Source: Streptomyces viridochromogenes | GTDB lineage: Bacteria; Actinomycetota; Actinomycetes; Streptomycetales; Streptomycetaceae | NCBI RefSeq assembly: GCF_001270495.1 | Contig: NZ_LGUR01000213.1 | Span: 13,733 to 77,732 of the forward strand | Length of the DNA stretch: 64,000 nucleotides | Direction of reading: 5' to 3' | Shown here: positions 1 through 6,865 of the stretch, in pieces | Layout: each line of letters opens with the position of its first letter | Position numbering within the stretch: position 1 is the stretch's first letter | The notes under the pieces: generated by a model | Databases searched by the model: none | Told to the model about the DNA's origin: nothing | The model's input: the letters and a program-made list of their open reading frames with translations, nothing else | Position numbers and translations under genes: made by a program

Positions 1-1335
1 CTGCGTCTTGTCGACCATGAACTTGGCGTGTGAGTCCACCAGGTCGGAGATCTTGCCGATGACGTCGAACTGGAGGACCGACGTCCTGGGGCGTCCGCCG
101 CTGTCGGTGTAGTGGACCGTCAGCTGGTTGTTGCCTATCTGCGACGGGCCGAAGCGGACCTTGTAGATGCGGTACTGCCCGTTGGTCCGGGAGAAGGTGA
201 CGCGGGGGTCGGTCGGTGAGCTGTTCTTGGAGTCGTTCTCGCTCTTCGCGACGATGCTCTTGATGGCCCCCTTGACGCGCAGGGCGACCTGGGCGGTCTG
301 GTCGTACGGGACGACCAAGCCGGGCACGACGGTGGTGTCGAGCAGGCCCTGTCTGTAGAGGCTGTCCTTGACGTCCTGGTCGGAGTTCACCTTGCCTATG
401 TGGAAGGCGTACGTCTTGCTGGCACCCCGGGCCAGGGAGAGGCTGGTCGAGGGCAGATACCCACGGTTGGTCTTCTGGATCGCCTTCGAGTGCACGTAGT
501 AGACGTTGAGGCCCTTGACGTTGGATCCCTCGTTGTTCTGGTTCCAGGCCCAGGGGGTGTCGCCGACCTCCTCGGTGCGCCAGCGGTCCTGGTACTCGAA
601 GCCGGAGCCCGTGGTGGTGTCCGGGGTGAACAGCAGGGACGGACCCTGGCCGCTGGGCCGCCCTATAGTGACGTAGGAGCTGTTCTTGCCGACGTAGGAG
701 TGGCTGAGGACGCGGGTCTCGTAGATCTCGTCACCGCCCTTCCACAGCTCGTTGTCGGGCAGCGGGACGCCCCAGTCGCCGATCACCAGCCGCTGGCCCG
801 AGGTGTTGGTGACCTTCTGCTTCCAGGTGAGGGAGCCGTCCGCCGCGAGGCTGTAGGTCTCGGTGAAGGTGAACTTCTTGATGGCGTTCGAGTCGGTCGA
901 GGGCTTGTAGGTGACGGTGATGGTCTTCCCGTCGGCCGACTGGGCGACCGTGCGGGAGTCCGCGGAGGAGGTGGTCCACGCGGACTTCCACGGATTGCTG
1001 CCGACGCCCTGCTTGCTGACGGTTCCGGCGCCGGTGGCGTAGGAGAACATGACGTTCCCCAGCCACTGGCGGTACTTGGGGTTGGGTTCCTTGCCCTGGT
1101 CGGGAGCTACGTCGGGGTTCATGACGTACTCGGTGTCGAAGGTGTCCCCGGCGACCTTGAGGGACTGGATGCTGCCGTCGGAGGCGAAGCCCACGTGCAG
1201 CTGGCGGGAGGAGAGGGTGTAGGGGTAGGTGGTAGCGGCATGTGCCTTGCTCGGTGGAACGATGGTGAAGGACACCACCGCGAGTACCGCCGCCGGCGCG
1301 GCGATGGCCAACCGTGGTTTCGACAGGGAAACCAT
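1..1335 (-). CDS. Secreted DUF5695-like protein (3' part cut by window edge)
   Basis: The minus-strand reading frame is open from the ATG at 1335 to the window edge, giving 445 residues with no stop, so the C-terminus lies outside. The start is backed by GAGAGG just upstream. Residues 1-33 form a Sec signal peptide: a basic start, a hydrophobic core AAVLAVVSFTIV, then an AHA cleavage site. The mature part begins TTYPYTLSSRQLHVGFASDG, which resembles the N-terminus of actinobacterial DUF5695 proteins, large secreted proteins that often sit with glycoside hydrolases. No catalytic function can be assigned from this part. The neighbouring secreted GH31, GH27 and GH59 genes suggest an extracellular carbohydrate role, but that is inference. 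The family call is from recognition of the N-terminal motif only. Confidence 0.6.
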   Translation of the reverse strand, partial: MVSLSKPRLAIAAPAAVLAVVSFTIVPPSKAHAATTYPYTLSSRQLHVGFASDGSIQSLKVAGDTFDTEYVMNPDVAPDQGKEPNPKYRQWLGNVMFSYATGAGTVSKQGVGSNPWKSAWTTSSADSRTVAQSADGKTITVTYKPSTDSNAIKKFTFTETYSLAADGSLTWKQKVTNTSGQRLVIGDWGVPLPDNELWKGGDEIYETRVLSHSYVGKNSSYVTIGRPSGQGPSLLFTPDTTTGSGFEYQDRWRTEEVGDTPWAWNQNNEGSNVKGLNVYYVHSKAIQKTNRGYLPSTSLSLARGASKTYAFHIGKVNSDQDVKDSLYRQGLLDTTVVPGLVVPYDQTAQVALRVKGAIKSIVAKSENDSKNSSPTDPRVTFSRTNGQYRIYKVRFGPSQIGNNQLTVHYTDSGGRPRTSVLQFDVIGKISDLVDSHAKFMVDKTQ

Positions 1336-1825
1336 GACGACCTCTCAAGTTGTGGGGGGTGCCGGCTGGGGTGGCCGGTCAGGCCACACTTTATGGATCC
1401 GACGGAACTGACCTTCACGCAGGGCCGGAAGGTGGCCGGGGGCGGCGTACTTCGCTCATCGGTTTCGGTACCACCCGGGCTCCCGCCGGCACCGGTGATG
1501 CTGTCGAGCTCGGTGAGGATGCGCAGCGCCTGGCGGGTCTAATCGTGCGTGCCGCAGCCGCCGCCAGGGTGTGAGCCCGGCACCTGTGCGGTCGCCGCCG
1601 GGCCGGTGGCCGGCACGATGGCCGCCACCAGGGCCGCGAGGCCGACATGCCTGCCGGTCCCAGAAGTCGGTGAGAAGGTTGGCATGCCACTTCACGGTAG
1701 GCACGGGCGGTTCCGTGATCACCGGCAGACATGTGCTTCGGAGCTGAGGCCAGCCCAAGCAGAGAGCCGGGAGCAGTCCCCCGGGACGGTCGGGGCCTTC
1801 CGCTGGTACGGGCGAGCCGGCACGG
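1336..1825. other. Intergenic stretch, no recognisable gene
   Basis: This region between the DUF5695-like gene and the integrase remnant holds several overlapping open frames on both strands. None has a credible start with a ribosome binding site, a known motif or an uninterrupted coding pattern. A minus-strand stretch around 1500-1680 has GC-rich third positions and could be old coding DNA broken by stops. I see no RNA gene or clear terminator in it. Confidence 0.4.
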
Positions 1826-1952
1826 CGGTCACCGCCGCGCTGATCTATCAGCACGCCGACGGCAACGGCAACGCGAGGTCGCGGCCGGCTCTGTCGACTT
1901 GGTGCGCACCCCGCCCACGGATCTGGACAACAAACGACCCCCGGGTCTCTGA
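1826..1952 (+). pseudogene. Tyrosine integrase C-terminal remnant
   Basis: The plus strand encodes AALIYQHADGNGN and then, after a frame change, REVAAGSVDLVR. This matches the integrase C-terminus at 32196-32273 (AALIYQHSDEERQ, then RGVAAGPDDLVR). The YQH tyrosine is the position of the catalytic Tyr in phage-type tyrosine recombinases. Only the last roughly 40 codons survive and the frame is broken, so this is a dead remnant. It reads directly towards the tRNA 3'-end copy at 1968, as the integrase at 32 kb does towards the intact tRNA gene. Confidence 0.6.
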
Positions 1953-1967
1953 CCTGAGGGTTCGTGG

Positions 1968-2012
1968 TGGAGCGGGTGACGAGAATCGAACTCGCGCTCT
2001 CAGCTTGGGAAG
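1968..2012 (-). repeat. Partial tRNA-Gly 3' end, att-site copy 1
   Basis: These 45 bases are identical to 32426-32470, the 3' part of the intact tRNA-Gly gene: CCA end, T arm, variable loop and 3' side of the anticodon arm. The match stops where the anticodon stem begins, so it cannot make a tRNA. A hairpin-like sequence similar to the tRNA terminator precedes it (1937-1962). The following bases (2013-2030) are shared with copy 2 but not with the intact tRNA. This is the expected structure of an attachment-site duplication left by site-specific integration. Confidence 0.85.
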
Positions 2013-2245
2013 CGACGGCGCTTGGGCGGCTGGACGACGCTGACCTGCGCGGATTCATCGTGTCAACACCGCTGCGTGGCCCCGTGGTTGTCCGCTCTTG
2101 CGGGCACGCTCTGGGCACGGGCACCAGCGGCGATCGAGTCATATGTGCGCGCGGCGCTTCGCACCGATCAGTCGGCATCGTCTGCCGGGCTGACCTGGAG
2201 TGTCCGTTGCGACTGCAGATCCGACACTAAGACGTGGCCGCGTCA

Positions 2246-2283
2246 ATGTTGGTGACGTATTCTTCTATGTACATCACCAACAT
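2246..2283. promoter_or_regulatory. Inverted repeat upstream of vapBC-like pair 1
   Basis: Arms ATGTTGGTGA (2246-2255) and TCACCAACAT (2274-2283) are perfect complements separated by 18 bp. They lie just upstream of the antitoxin start at 2301. VapB-type antitoxins usually repress their own operon through such palindromes, so this is the likely operator. Confidence 0.65.
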
Positions 2284-2300
2284 CGTGCGGGAGGTGCCAC

Positions 2301-2522
2301 ATGTCTGTGACCCAGATCGACATCGATGACGACGCGCTGGAGCGCGCCATGGCCTTGGCCAGGGTCAGGACCAAGAAGGAGGCGGTCAATCTCGCTCTGC
2401 ACTTCTACGCCGAGCAGCAGGAGCGTGCGGCGCGCATCAGCCGTCATTTCGAGCGGGCGCGTGAGTGGGGTGCCGTCGAGGACGCCGAGCGCCTGCACCA
2501 GGCGGAGAAGAACAGCCGGTGA
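2301..2522 (+). CDS. VapB-family antitoxin
   Basis: A 73-residue protein starts at an ATG preceded by GGGAGG. The N-terminus MSVTQIDIDDDALERAMALA is typical of VapB antitoxins (type II toxin-antitoxin): a short beta strand and a helix forming a ribbon-helix-helix-like DNA-binding unit. The charged C-terminal half would wrap the toxin. The stop codon overlaps the start of the PIN-domain gene by 4 bp (GTGA), the usual arrangement for a co-translated antitoxin-toxin pair. Its role is to neutralise the downstream RNase and, with it, repress the operon through the inverted repeat at 2246-2283. Confidence 0.8.
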   Translation: MSVTQIDIDDDALERAMALARVRTKKEAVNLALHFYAEQQERAARISRHFERAREWGAVEDAERLHQAEKNSR

Positions 2523-2929
2523 TCTACTTGCTCGACACGTCCGGCCTGGTCCGGCTGCTCCGCGATTCAAAACTGCAATCGGCCTGGTACGACGCGATCG
2601 ACGCCGGGGCCATCGCATCCTGCTATGTGCAACGCACCGAGTTTCTTCACAGCGCCCGGACTGGACGGGAGTACGACGAGATCGTGGAGATGTTCACCGA
2701 TCTCTACCCCGACGTGTCGGTGCCGAGGAACGCGGGGCGCTGGATCGGCGGGGTGCAACACCGTATGGCCCTGGCCGGGGAGCATCGCAGTGCCTCGGCG
2801 GTGGACCTCATGATCGCTGCCACCGCGGCCCACCACGGCTTGGCCGTCCTCCACGACGACGCCGACTACCGTGCCATCGCCCGGCACGCGTCCGACCTGA
2901 CCGAGCACAACATCCACGACGTCTCCTGA
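2519..2929 (+). CDS. VapC-family PIN-domain toxin
   Basis: A 136-residue protein starts at a GTG that overlaps the antitoxin stop. It opens IYLLDTSGLVRLLRD, with the first acidic residue of the PIN-domain RNase site. Later acidic residues follow in YVQRTEFLHSA (Glu) and SAVDLMIAATAAHHG (Asp), then HDDADYRAI (Asp), so the four-acid Mg2+ site appears complete. VapC toxins cut tRNA or rRNA when freed from the antitoxin. Length is normal for the family. Such pairs are common cargo of integrated islands, which fits its position beside an att copy. Confidence 0.85.
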   Translation: MIYLLDTSGLVRLLRDSKLQSAWYDAIDAGAIASCYVQRTEFLHSARTGREYDEIVEMFTDLYPDVSVPRNAGRWIGGVQHRMALAGEHRSASAVDLMIAATAAHHGLAVLHDDADYRAIARHASDLTEHNIHDVS

Positions 2930-2968
2930 GGCGCTTTGTCCAACCGACAGGTTCTGTATGGGGACGTC

Positions 2969-4657
2969 CTACGAACACGCGGCCTTCGTTCGGCGGCGCG
3001 CTCTGATGCTGGACATGGCTTCCGCCACTCCTTTCTCGAACGTCCGTCCTACGTCGGCGAGACGCTCGAAACGCGGGATGCGTGCGAGGTCGCATCGCAC
3101 CGTCACGGCTGTGGGGCCCTCGACGACAGTGCCGTCGTCGCCGCGCCAGCGGCCTGCCGGGAGGGCGACTCTCCGCTCGGTGGCGCCCTGCGTGGTCACC
3201 GGTGCCACGATGAGGTCCGGGCCGAGGAAGAACTGATCGGTGACGTTCTCCAGTCCGCTCGCGTGGTAGGCCATCGGGCGCACGATCGGCTCACCGGTCC
3301 GGGCGGCCTCGTCCACGAGGCCGAGGATGAGCGGCAGGAGAGACGCGCGGACCGCCAGCGCCGCGTGCACCGCGGCGAGATGGACGTCGTCGAGAACGCG
3401 AGAGGGCCTGACGGAGAACTGCATCATCGGACTCAGCGCCGCGATCTGGGCGTACCGGACGAAGAATTCCTGGTCCGTCGCCCCCTGCTCGCCCATCGCC
3501 ACGATCTCACCCCCGCCGATCATGTCTGGGCAGGTGAAGGGGTAGCCGATCATGCCCTGCGCGAGCATCTCGGGGATGAGCGACTCGATCCCGGCCGTAC
3601 CCCACAGGGGCGGCTTGTCCTGCAGCCGCTGCCCGAGCGGCTGACCGCCCATCCGCCAGCACGCCCGGTACTCGTTGAACGGGTACCGCAGTCCCACCCG
3701 CGACCATGCCTCGCACAGGTCGACAGGTTCGGCCGGCGTGGCCGTGAGGTCGTCGGCGCGGTAGTCCCGTATGTCACCGGCGTCGAACTTGAAGCCGTCG
3801 ACGCCGGTCTCGGCCGTGAGGGTGTCGAGGTGGCCCGTCAGCCAGGCGGTGGCGGCGGGGTCGGTGACGTCGAGGAGGGCACTGAACCCGTTCCACCACC
3901 GGCGGATCGCGGTGTCGTCGTTCCGGTCGCGGATCAGCAGTCCCTTGCCTTCGAGTTCCCGGAAGGCGGCGGAGTCCGGGCTGACGAACGGGACGACCCA
4001 CACCATGACCGAGAAGCCCCAGTCGTGCAGCCGGCGGATCATCGCCGCCGGGTCGGGGAAGCGGGCACCGTCGAATCGCCAGGTGCCGTAGCCGGGCGAC
4101 CAGCAGTCGTCGATCATCAGGACACCGGGCGGCATCCCGGCGGCCAGGAGATCGGCGGCGAACCGCAGGACCGCCTCCTGCGTGGGCGTGTAGGGGAACT
4201 CGATCCACGTGTTGTACTGCGGCCCGGTGAACAGTTCCCGCGCGGGTGCTCGCCCCGACGGGCGGAAGAAGCGGCGCGCGGCCCTCTGGTACGCCTCCCG
4301 CAGGGTGGCGCCGGCCTGGCAGACGCGGACCTTTCGTCCCGTCACCCGCAGCAAGCCGCCCTCTCGGCCTTCGAACGCGAAGGTGAAGGGCCGGTCCGAC
4401 CAGATCACCCGCCCGTGCGTCGATACCAGGAGCGGGCTGCTCTGATTCGACGGCGCGGAGTCACCGGACTCATGCCGTAGGGCTGCACCGAGATCGCGTA
4501 CGAATGGTTGCTCGCCAAAAGGCATCAGCAGGCCGTCCTCCGCGGCACCGCCCCACCAGCGCTCGCCTGCCTCGAGGATCAGCTCCACTTCGTCGTCCAC
4601 GGTCAGTTCCTCGAGACCGTCCACGGGCGGAGCAGGCACAGGGTGGGAGGACATCAT
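2969..4657 (-). CDS. Glycoside hydrolase family 31 enzyme
   Basis: A protein of about 562 residues starts at one of two adjacent ATGs (4657 or 4654) behind GAAGG. No signal peptide is seen, so it is probably cytoplasmic. The GH31 (beta/alpha)8 core is clear: YNTWIEFPYTPTQ, VLMIDDCWSPGYGTW, GFSVMVWVVPFVSPDS and GVDGFKFDAGD near residue 295, which carries the nucleophile Asp. Family members are alpha-glucosidases, alpha-xylosidases, sulfoquinovosidases and alpha-galactosidases; the exact substrate cannot be told. A gene for a LacI regulator diverges from it across tandem palindromes, so it is probably induced by its sugar. At about 560 residues it is short for the family, lacking an obvious C-terminal beta-sandwich extension. 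Confidence 0.85.
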   Translation of the reverse strand: MMSSHPVPAPPVDGLEELTVDDEVELILEAGERWWGGAAEDGLLMPFGEQPFVRDLGAALRHESGDSAPSNQSSPLLVSTHGRVIWSDRPFTFAFEGREGGLLRVTGRKVRVCQAGATLREAYQRAARRFFRPSGRAPARELFTGPQYNTWIEFPYTPTQEAVLRFAADLLAAGMPPGVLMIDDCWSPGYGTWRFDGARFPDPAAMIRRLHDWGFSVMVWVVPFVSPDSAAFRELEGKGLLIRDRNDDTAIRRWWNGFSALLDVTDPAATAWLTGHLDTLTAETGVDGFKFDAGDIRDYRADDLTATPAEPVDLCEAWSRVGLRYPFNEYRACWRMGGQPLGQRLQDKPPLWGTAGIESLIPEMLAQGMIGYPFTCPDMIGGGEIVAMGEQGATDQEFFVRYAQIAALSPMMQFSVRPSRVLDDVHLAAVHAALAVRASLLPLILGLVDEAARTGEPIVRPMAYHASGLENVTDQFFLGPDLIVAPVTTQGATERRVALPAGRWRGDDGTVVEGPTAVTVRCDLARIPRFERLADVGRTFEKGVAEAMSSIRARRRTKAACS

Positions 4658-4714
4658 CACGACCTTCAGCGGGAAGAGGGCAGGCGAACAACAGCAGGCA
4701 GCCACACGAAAGAG

Positions 4715-4740
4715 CGATACGTATCGCGCGATACGTATCG
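4715..4740. promoter_or_regulatory. Tandem LacI-type operators
   Basis: Two identical perfect 12-bp palindromes CGATACGTATCG (4715-4726 and 4729-4740) are separated by CG, making one larger symmetric site. They lie between the divergent GH31 and LacI genes, about 60 bp before the GH31 start and about 100 bp before the LacI start. LacI-family regulators bind such CG-centred palindromes. Control of both genes by the adjacent LacI protein is the natural inference. Confidence 0.7.
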
Positions 4741-4842
4741 AACGTAGAGCAGGCATCGAGACAACGGCAACATCCCTGCGGTGCCGGAGCCGCGACAAGG
4801 GCCGCCACACTCCGGGGCGAGGGTCGGCTAGCGTGTCGACAC

Positions 4843-5907
4843 ATGGCACGAGATGAGCGGTCGCCGGACCGGCGCAACGGTCGGTCCGCGCCCACGAGCA
4901 GGGACGTTGCCGCGCTGGCGGGTGTCGCGCAGAGCACGGTGTCCGCGGTCATGAGCGGCAAGCGCGCCGTATCCGCCGAGACACGTGCTCGCGTGGAGCG
5001 GGCGATGCGCGAACTGCGCTACCAGCCCAACGCCGGCGCCCGGACGCTGCGTACGGCGAAGACGAATGTGATCGCACTGATCGTGCACCTCGGCCCCAAG
5101 GCCGACGCGGCGGAATCGGTCCCCTACATCGACACGATCATCGAGGAGGCACGTCGGCACGACTACGAGGTGGTCCTGAGCACCGTGCGGGAAGGCCCGG
5201 ACGGCGTTACCCGCCTGGCCGGCCGCTCGATCTGCGACGCCTTCGTCATCATGGACATCCAGCCGGACGACGACAGGGTTCCGGCGGCACACGAGCTGGA
5301 CCTGCCCGTGGTTCTCGTCGGCCGCCCGAAGGATCCACAGGGCCTCGACGTGGTCGACTTCAACACCCGGCGCTCCGCCGAGCTGCTGGTGGACGAGCTC
5401 GCCATCACCGGACACCGGCACATCGCGGTGCTGGGAGAACCCGCGGATGAGCAGGAGCGTTTCCAGTTCGTGCTCGACTTCTACGACGCCGCCGCAGACC
5501 GGGCCGCCCTCCACGGAATCGAGCTGACCATCGTCCCGCGCCCGTTCGACGGCTGGGACGGCATCGCTGCCTGCGCGGATCAGCTCCTCACCCACCGTGA
5601 CGACCGGCTGGGCCTGATCACGCGCACCCCGCACGTCACCGAGTGGCTGGTCCGGCTGCTGCACGACCGCCAGCTCACCCCCGGCCAGGACGTCTCGCTC
5701 GCCGGCTTCTGCACGGACGACACCGCACTGTCGTACGCGCGCCCCGTCACGAACGTCTCGCCCAGGCCGCGGGCCGTCTCGAGCCTGGCGATGAGGTTGC
5801 TCTTCGAGCGGCTCGAGGGCGCGGACGGTCCGCCATGCCTGGAGCTCGTCCAGCCCGAAGGACTGGTGCGACGTGCCACGACTGCACTGTTCATCGAGGG
5901 GGGCTGA
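4843..5907 (+). CDS. LacI-family transcriptional regulator
   Basis: A 354-residue protein. Residues about 18-70 form the LacI helix-turn-helix and hinge: TSRDVAALAGVAQSTVSAVM followed by YQPNAGARTLRTAKT. The rest is a periplasmic-binding-protein-like sugar sensor, with VPYIDTIIEEARRHDYEVVL and a C-terminal DDTALSYARPVTNVSPRPRA. The start was chosen because the HTH begins soon after. There is no strong Shine-Dalgarno; a TAGCGT box lies about 10 bp upstream, so a leaderless message is possible. It diverges from the GH31 gene and very likely represses it through the tandem palindromes at 4715-4740, released by a sugar ligand that the sequence does not identify. Confidence 0.85.
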   Translation: MARDERSPDRRNGRSAPTSRDVAALAGVAQSTVSAVMSGKRAVSAETRARVERAMRELRYQPNAGARTLRTAKTNVIALIVHLGPKADAAESVPYIDTIIEEARRHDYEVVLSTVREGPDGVTRLAGRSICDAFVIMDIQPDDDRVPAAHELDLPVVLVGRPKDPQGLDVVDFNTRRSAELLVDELAITGHRHIAVLGEPADEQERFQFVLDFYDAAADRAALHGIELTIVPRPFDGWDGIAACADQLLTHRDDRLGLITRTPHVTEWLVRLLHDRQLTPGQDVSLAGFCTDDTALSYARPVTNVSPRPRAVSSLAMRLLFERLEGADGPPCLELVQPEGLVRRATTALFIEGG

Positions 5908-5967
5908 CGCGGTCGCGCCGGTGCACGGGCGCCCTGCCGGGTCTCGATACGGCGAAGAACGCGGCTT

Positions 5968-6135
5968 CCTCCGTCCCCGCCATCGTGATCGACGACATCG
6001 ACCGGGCCAGAGCCGCGGCCACCGCCCATCTGGCCTTCTACGGCTCGATCCCGTCCCACCGCCGCATCCCGGCATGCAGGGCGCACACCGCGCCGTCGAC
6101 CTGGCATTGATCGGCGACGAGGCGACGGTGGCAAC
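5968..6135 (+). pseudogene. Fragment of LLM-class oxidoreductase gene
   Basis: This segment is a near copy of part of the intact F420-dependent oxidoreductase gene at 24210-25151 (matching about 24868-25030). Shared text encodes SVPAIVIDDIDRARAAATAHLAFY. A 1-bp deletion near 6070 then breaks the frame. Only the C-terminal third is represented and no start is present. It begins shortly after the LacI stop and looks like a recombination leftover rather than a gene. Confidence 0.75.
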
Positions 6136-6267
6136 CCCGTGCGGTGGACCCGATGGTACGTGCTGTCGGGTGCTGGTGACCCGGTACGGTCGCTTATCAA
6201 CCGGTCAGCGGGGTGGGGCGTGGCCCAGCGCCGCTGCCTTGCCTCGCCGATCACACAAAATCCAACG

Positions 6268-6283
6268 TGTTTCGACAGAAACA
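6268..6283. promoter_or_regulatory. Possible sugar-regulator operator
   Basis: TGTTTC and GAAACA form a perfect 6-bp inverted repeat around GACA. TTTCGACAGAAAC-type motifs precede many Streptomyces glycoside hydrolase genes controlled by LacI-type regulators. It lies about 580 bp before the GH27 start, which is far, so a deletion between the two may have occurred. Confidence 0.35.
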
Positions 6284-6477
6284 TTGACGATCCCTCGTCC
6301 CAGTTCTACTTTCTGCTCAACTCACCGAACCGCGGTCGGCATATCGGACGGTGGTGGATGCCGAGGGGGCGTGTCCTTCACGGATCCTGACTCGCCGGCC
6401 GCTCTCCTCCCACACGCCTCACCTGGAGAGCAGATGAGCGCAAGACCCACTCCTCTCCCGGACTCACCGACAGCTCG

Positions 6478-6615
6478 GAGTGCCCTTCCGGTCCGTCAGC
6501 CCCCCGACCCGCTCCCTGCTGCACCACAGCTACGAACTGAGGCTGGGCGCCGACGTCGGCACGAGCGCGTTCCCCCAGGACGCCCCGTTCCGCCGGACGG
6601 CGGGCCTGGCCGCAT
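6478..6615 (+). pseudogene. Unrecognised coding remnant
   Basis: Read from 6480 the plus strand gives MPFRSVSPPTRSLLHHSYEL and then RLGADVGTSAFPQDAPFRRT with almost every third base G or C, as expected for real Streptomyces coding DNA. After about 45 codons the pattern is lost. There is no family I recognise. It may be the truncated start or middle of a gene deleted from this intergenic region. Confidence 0.3.
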
Positions 6616-6690
6616 CCCCCAGTCCCGTAACATCCCGATCCGCTACACCAGGTACGCGAACCAGGTCCTGTGCATCGTCCGGTCTCCACC

Positions 6691-6720
6691 TGCATCGAGC
6701 TGCATCGAGCTGTATCGAGC
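6691..6720. repeat. 10-bp tandem repeat, three units
   Basis: TGCATCGAGC is repeated exactly at 6691-6700 and 6701-6710 and with one change (TGTATCGAGC) at 6711-6720, about 145 bp before the GH27 start. Spacing of one helical turn would place three sites on the same DNA face, so a regulatory use is possible. No regulator can be named. Confidence 0.5.
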
Positions 6721-6865
6721 GCGTGGACGCCGCCTTGTCCGACGTCTGCTGACGCGCCGGGACTGACCACAGCGCCCGTGCGCCACCGACCGCCGTCACG
6801 GCCCTTCGCTGCCCCGGGCCGTTCTTGAGGTCGGTTTCCGTTCCACCTCCCCTCTGGAGAGCCGC

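Larger units (their letters stand above)
6136..6865. other. Non-coding upstream region of the GH27 gene
   Basis: No intact gene is seen in these 730 bp. An inverted repeat TGTTTC-GACA-GAAACA lies at 6268-6283. A coding-like stretch at 6478-6615 and a 10-bp tandem repeat at 6691-6720 are listed separately. The region may contain the promoter of the GH27 gene, but no unambiguous -35/-10 pair can be picked. Confidence 0.4.

Noticed and set aside
400..1542. Long plus-strand open frame of 380 codons
   Set aside because: It is antisense to the DUF5695-like gene and its product is a low-complexity Val/Gly-rich sequence typical of the reverse strand of GC-rich genes.
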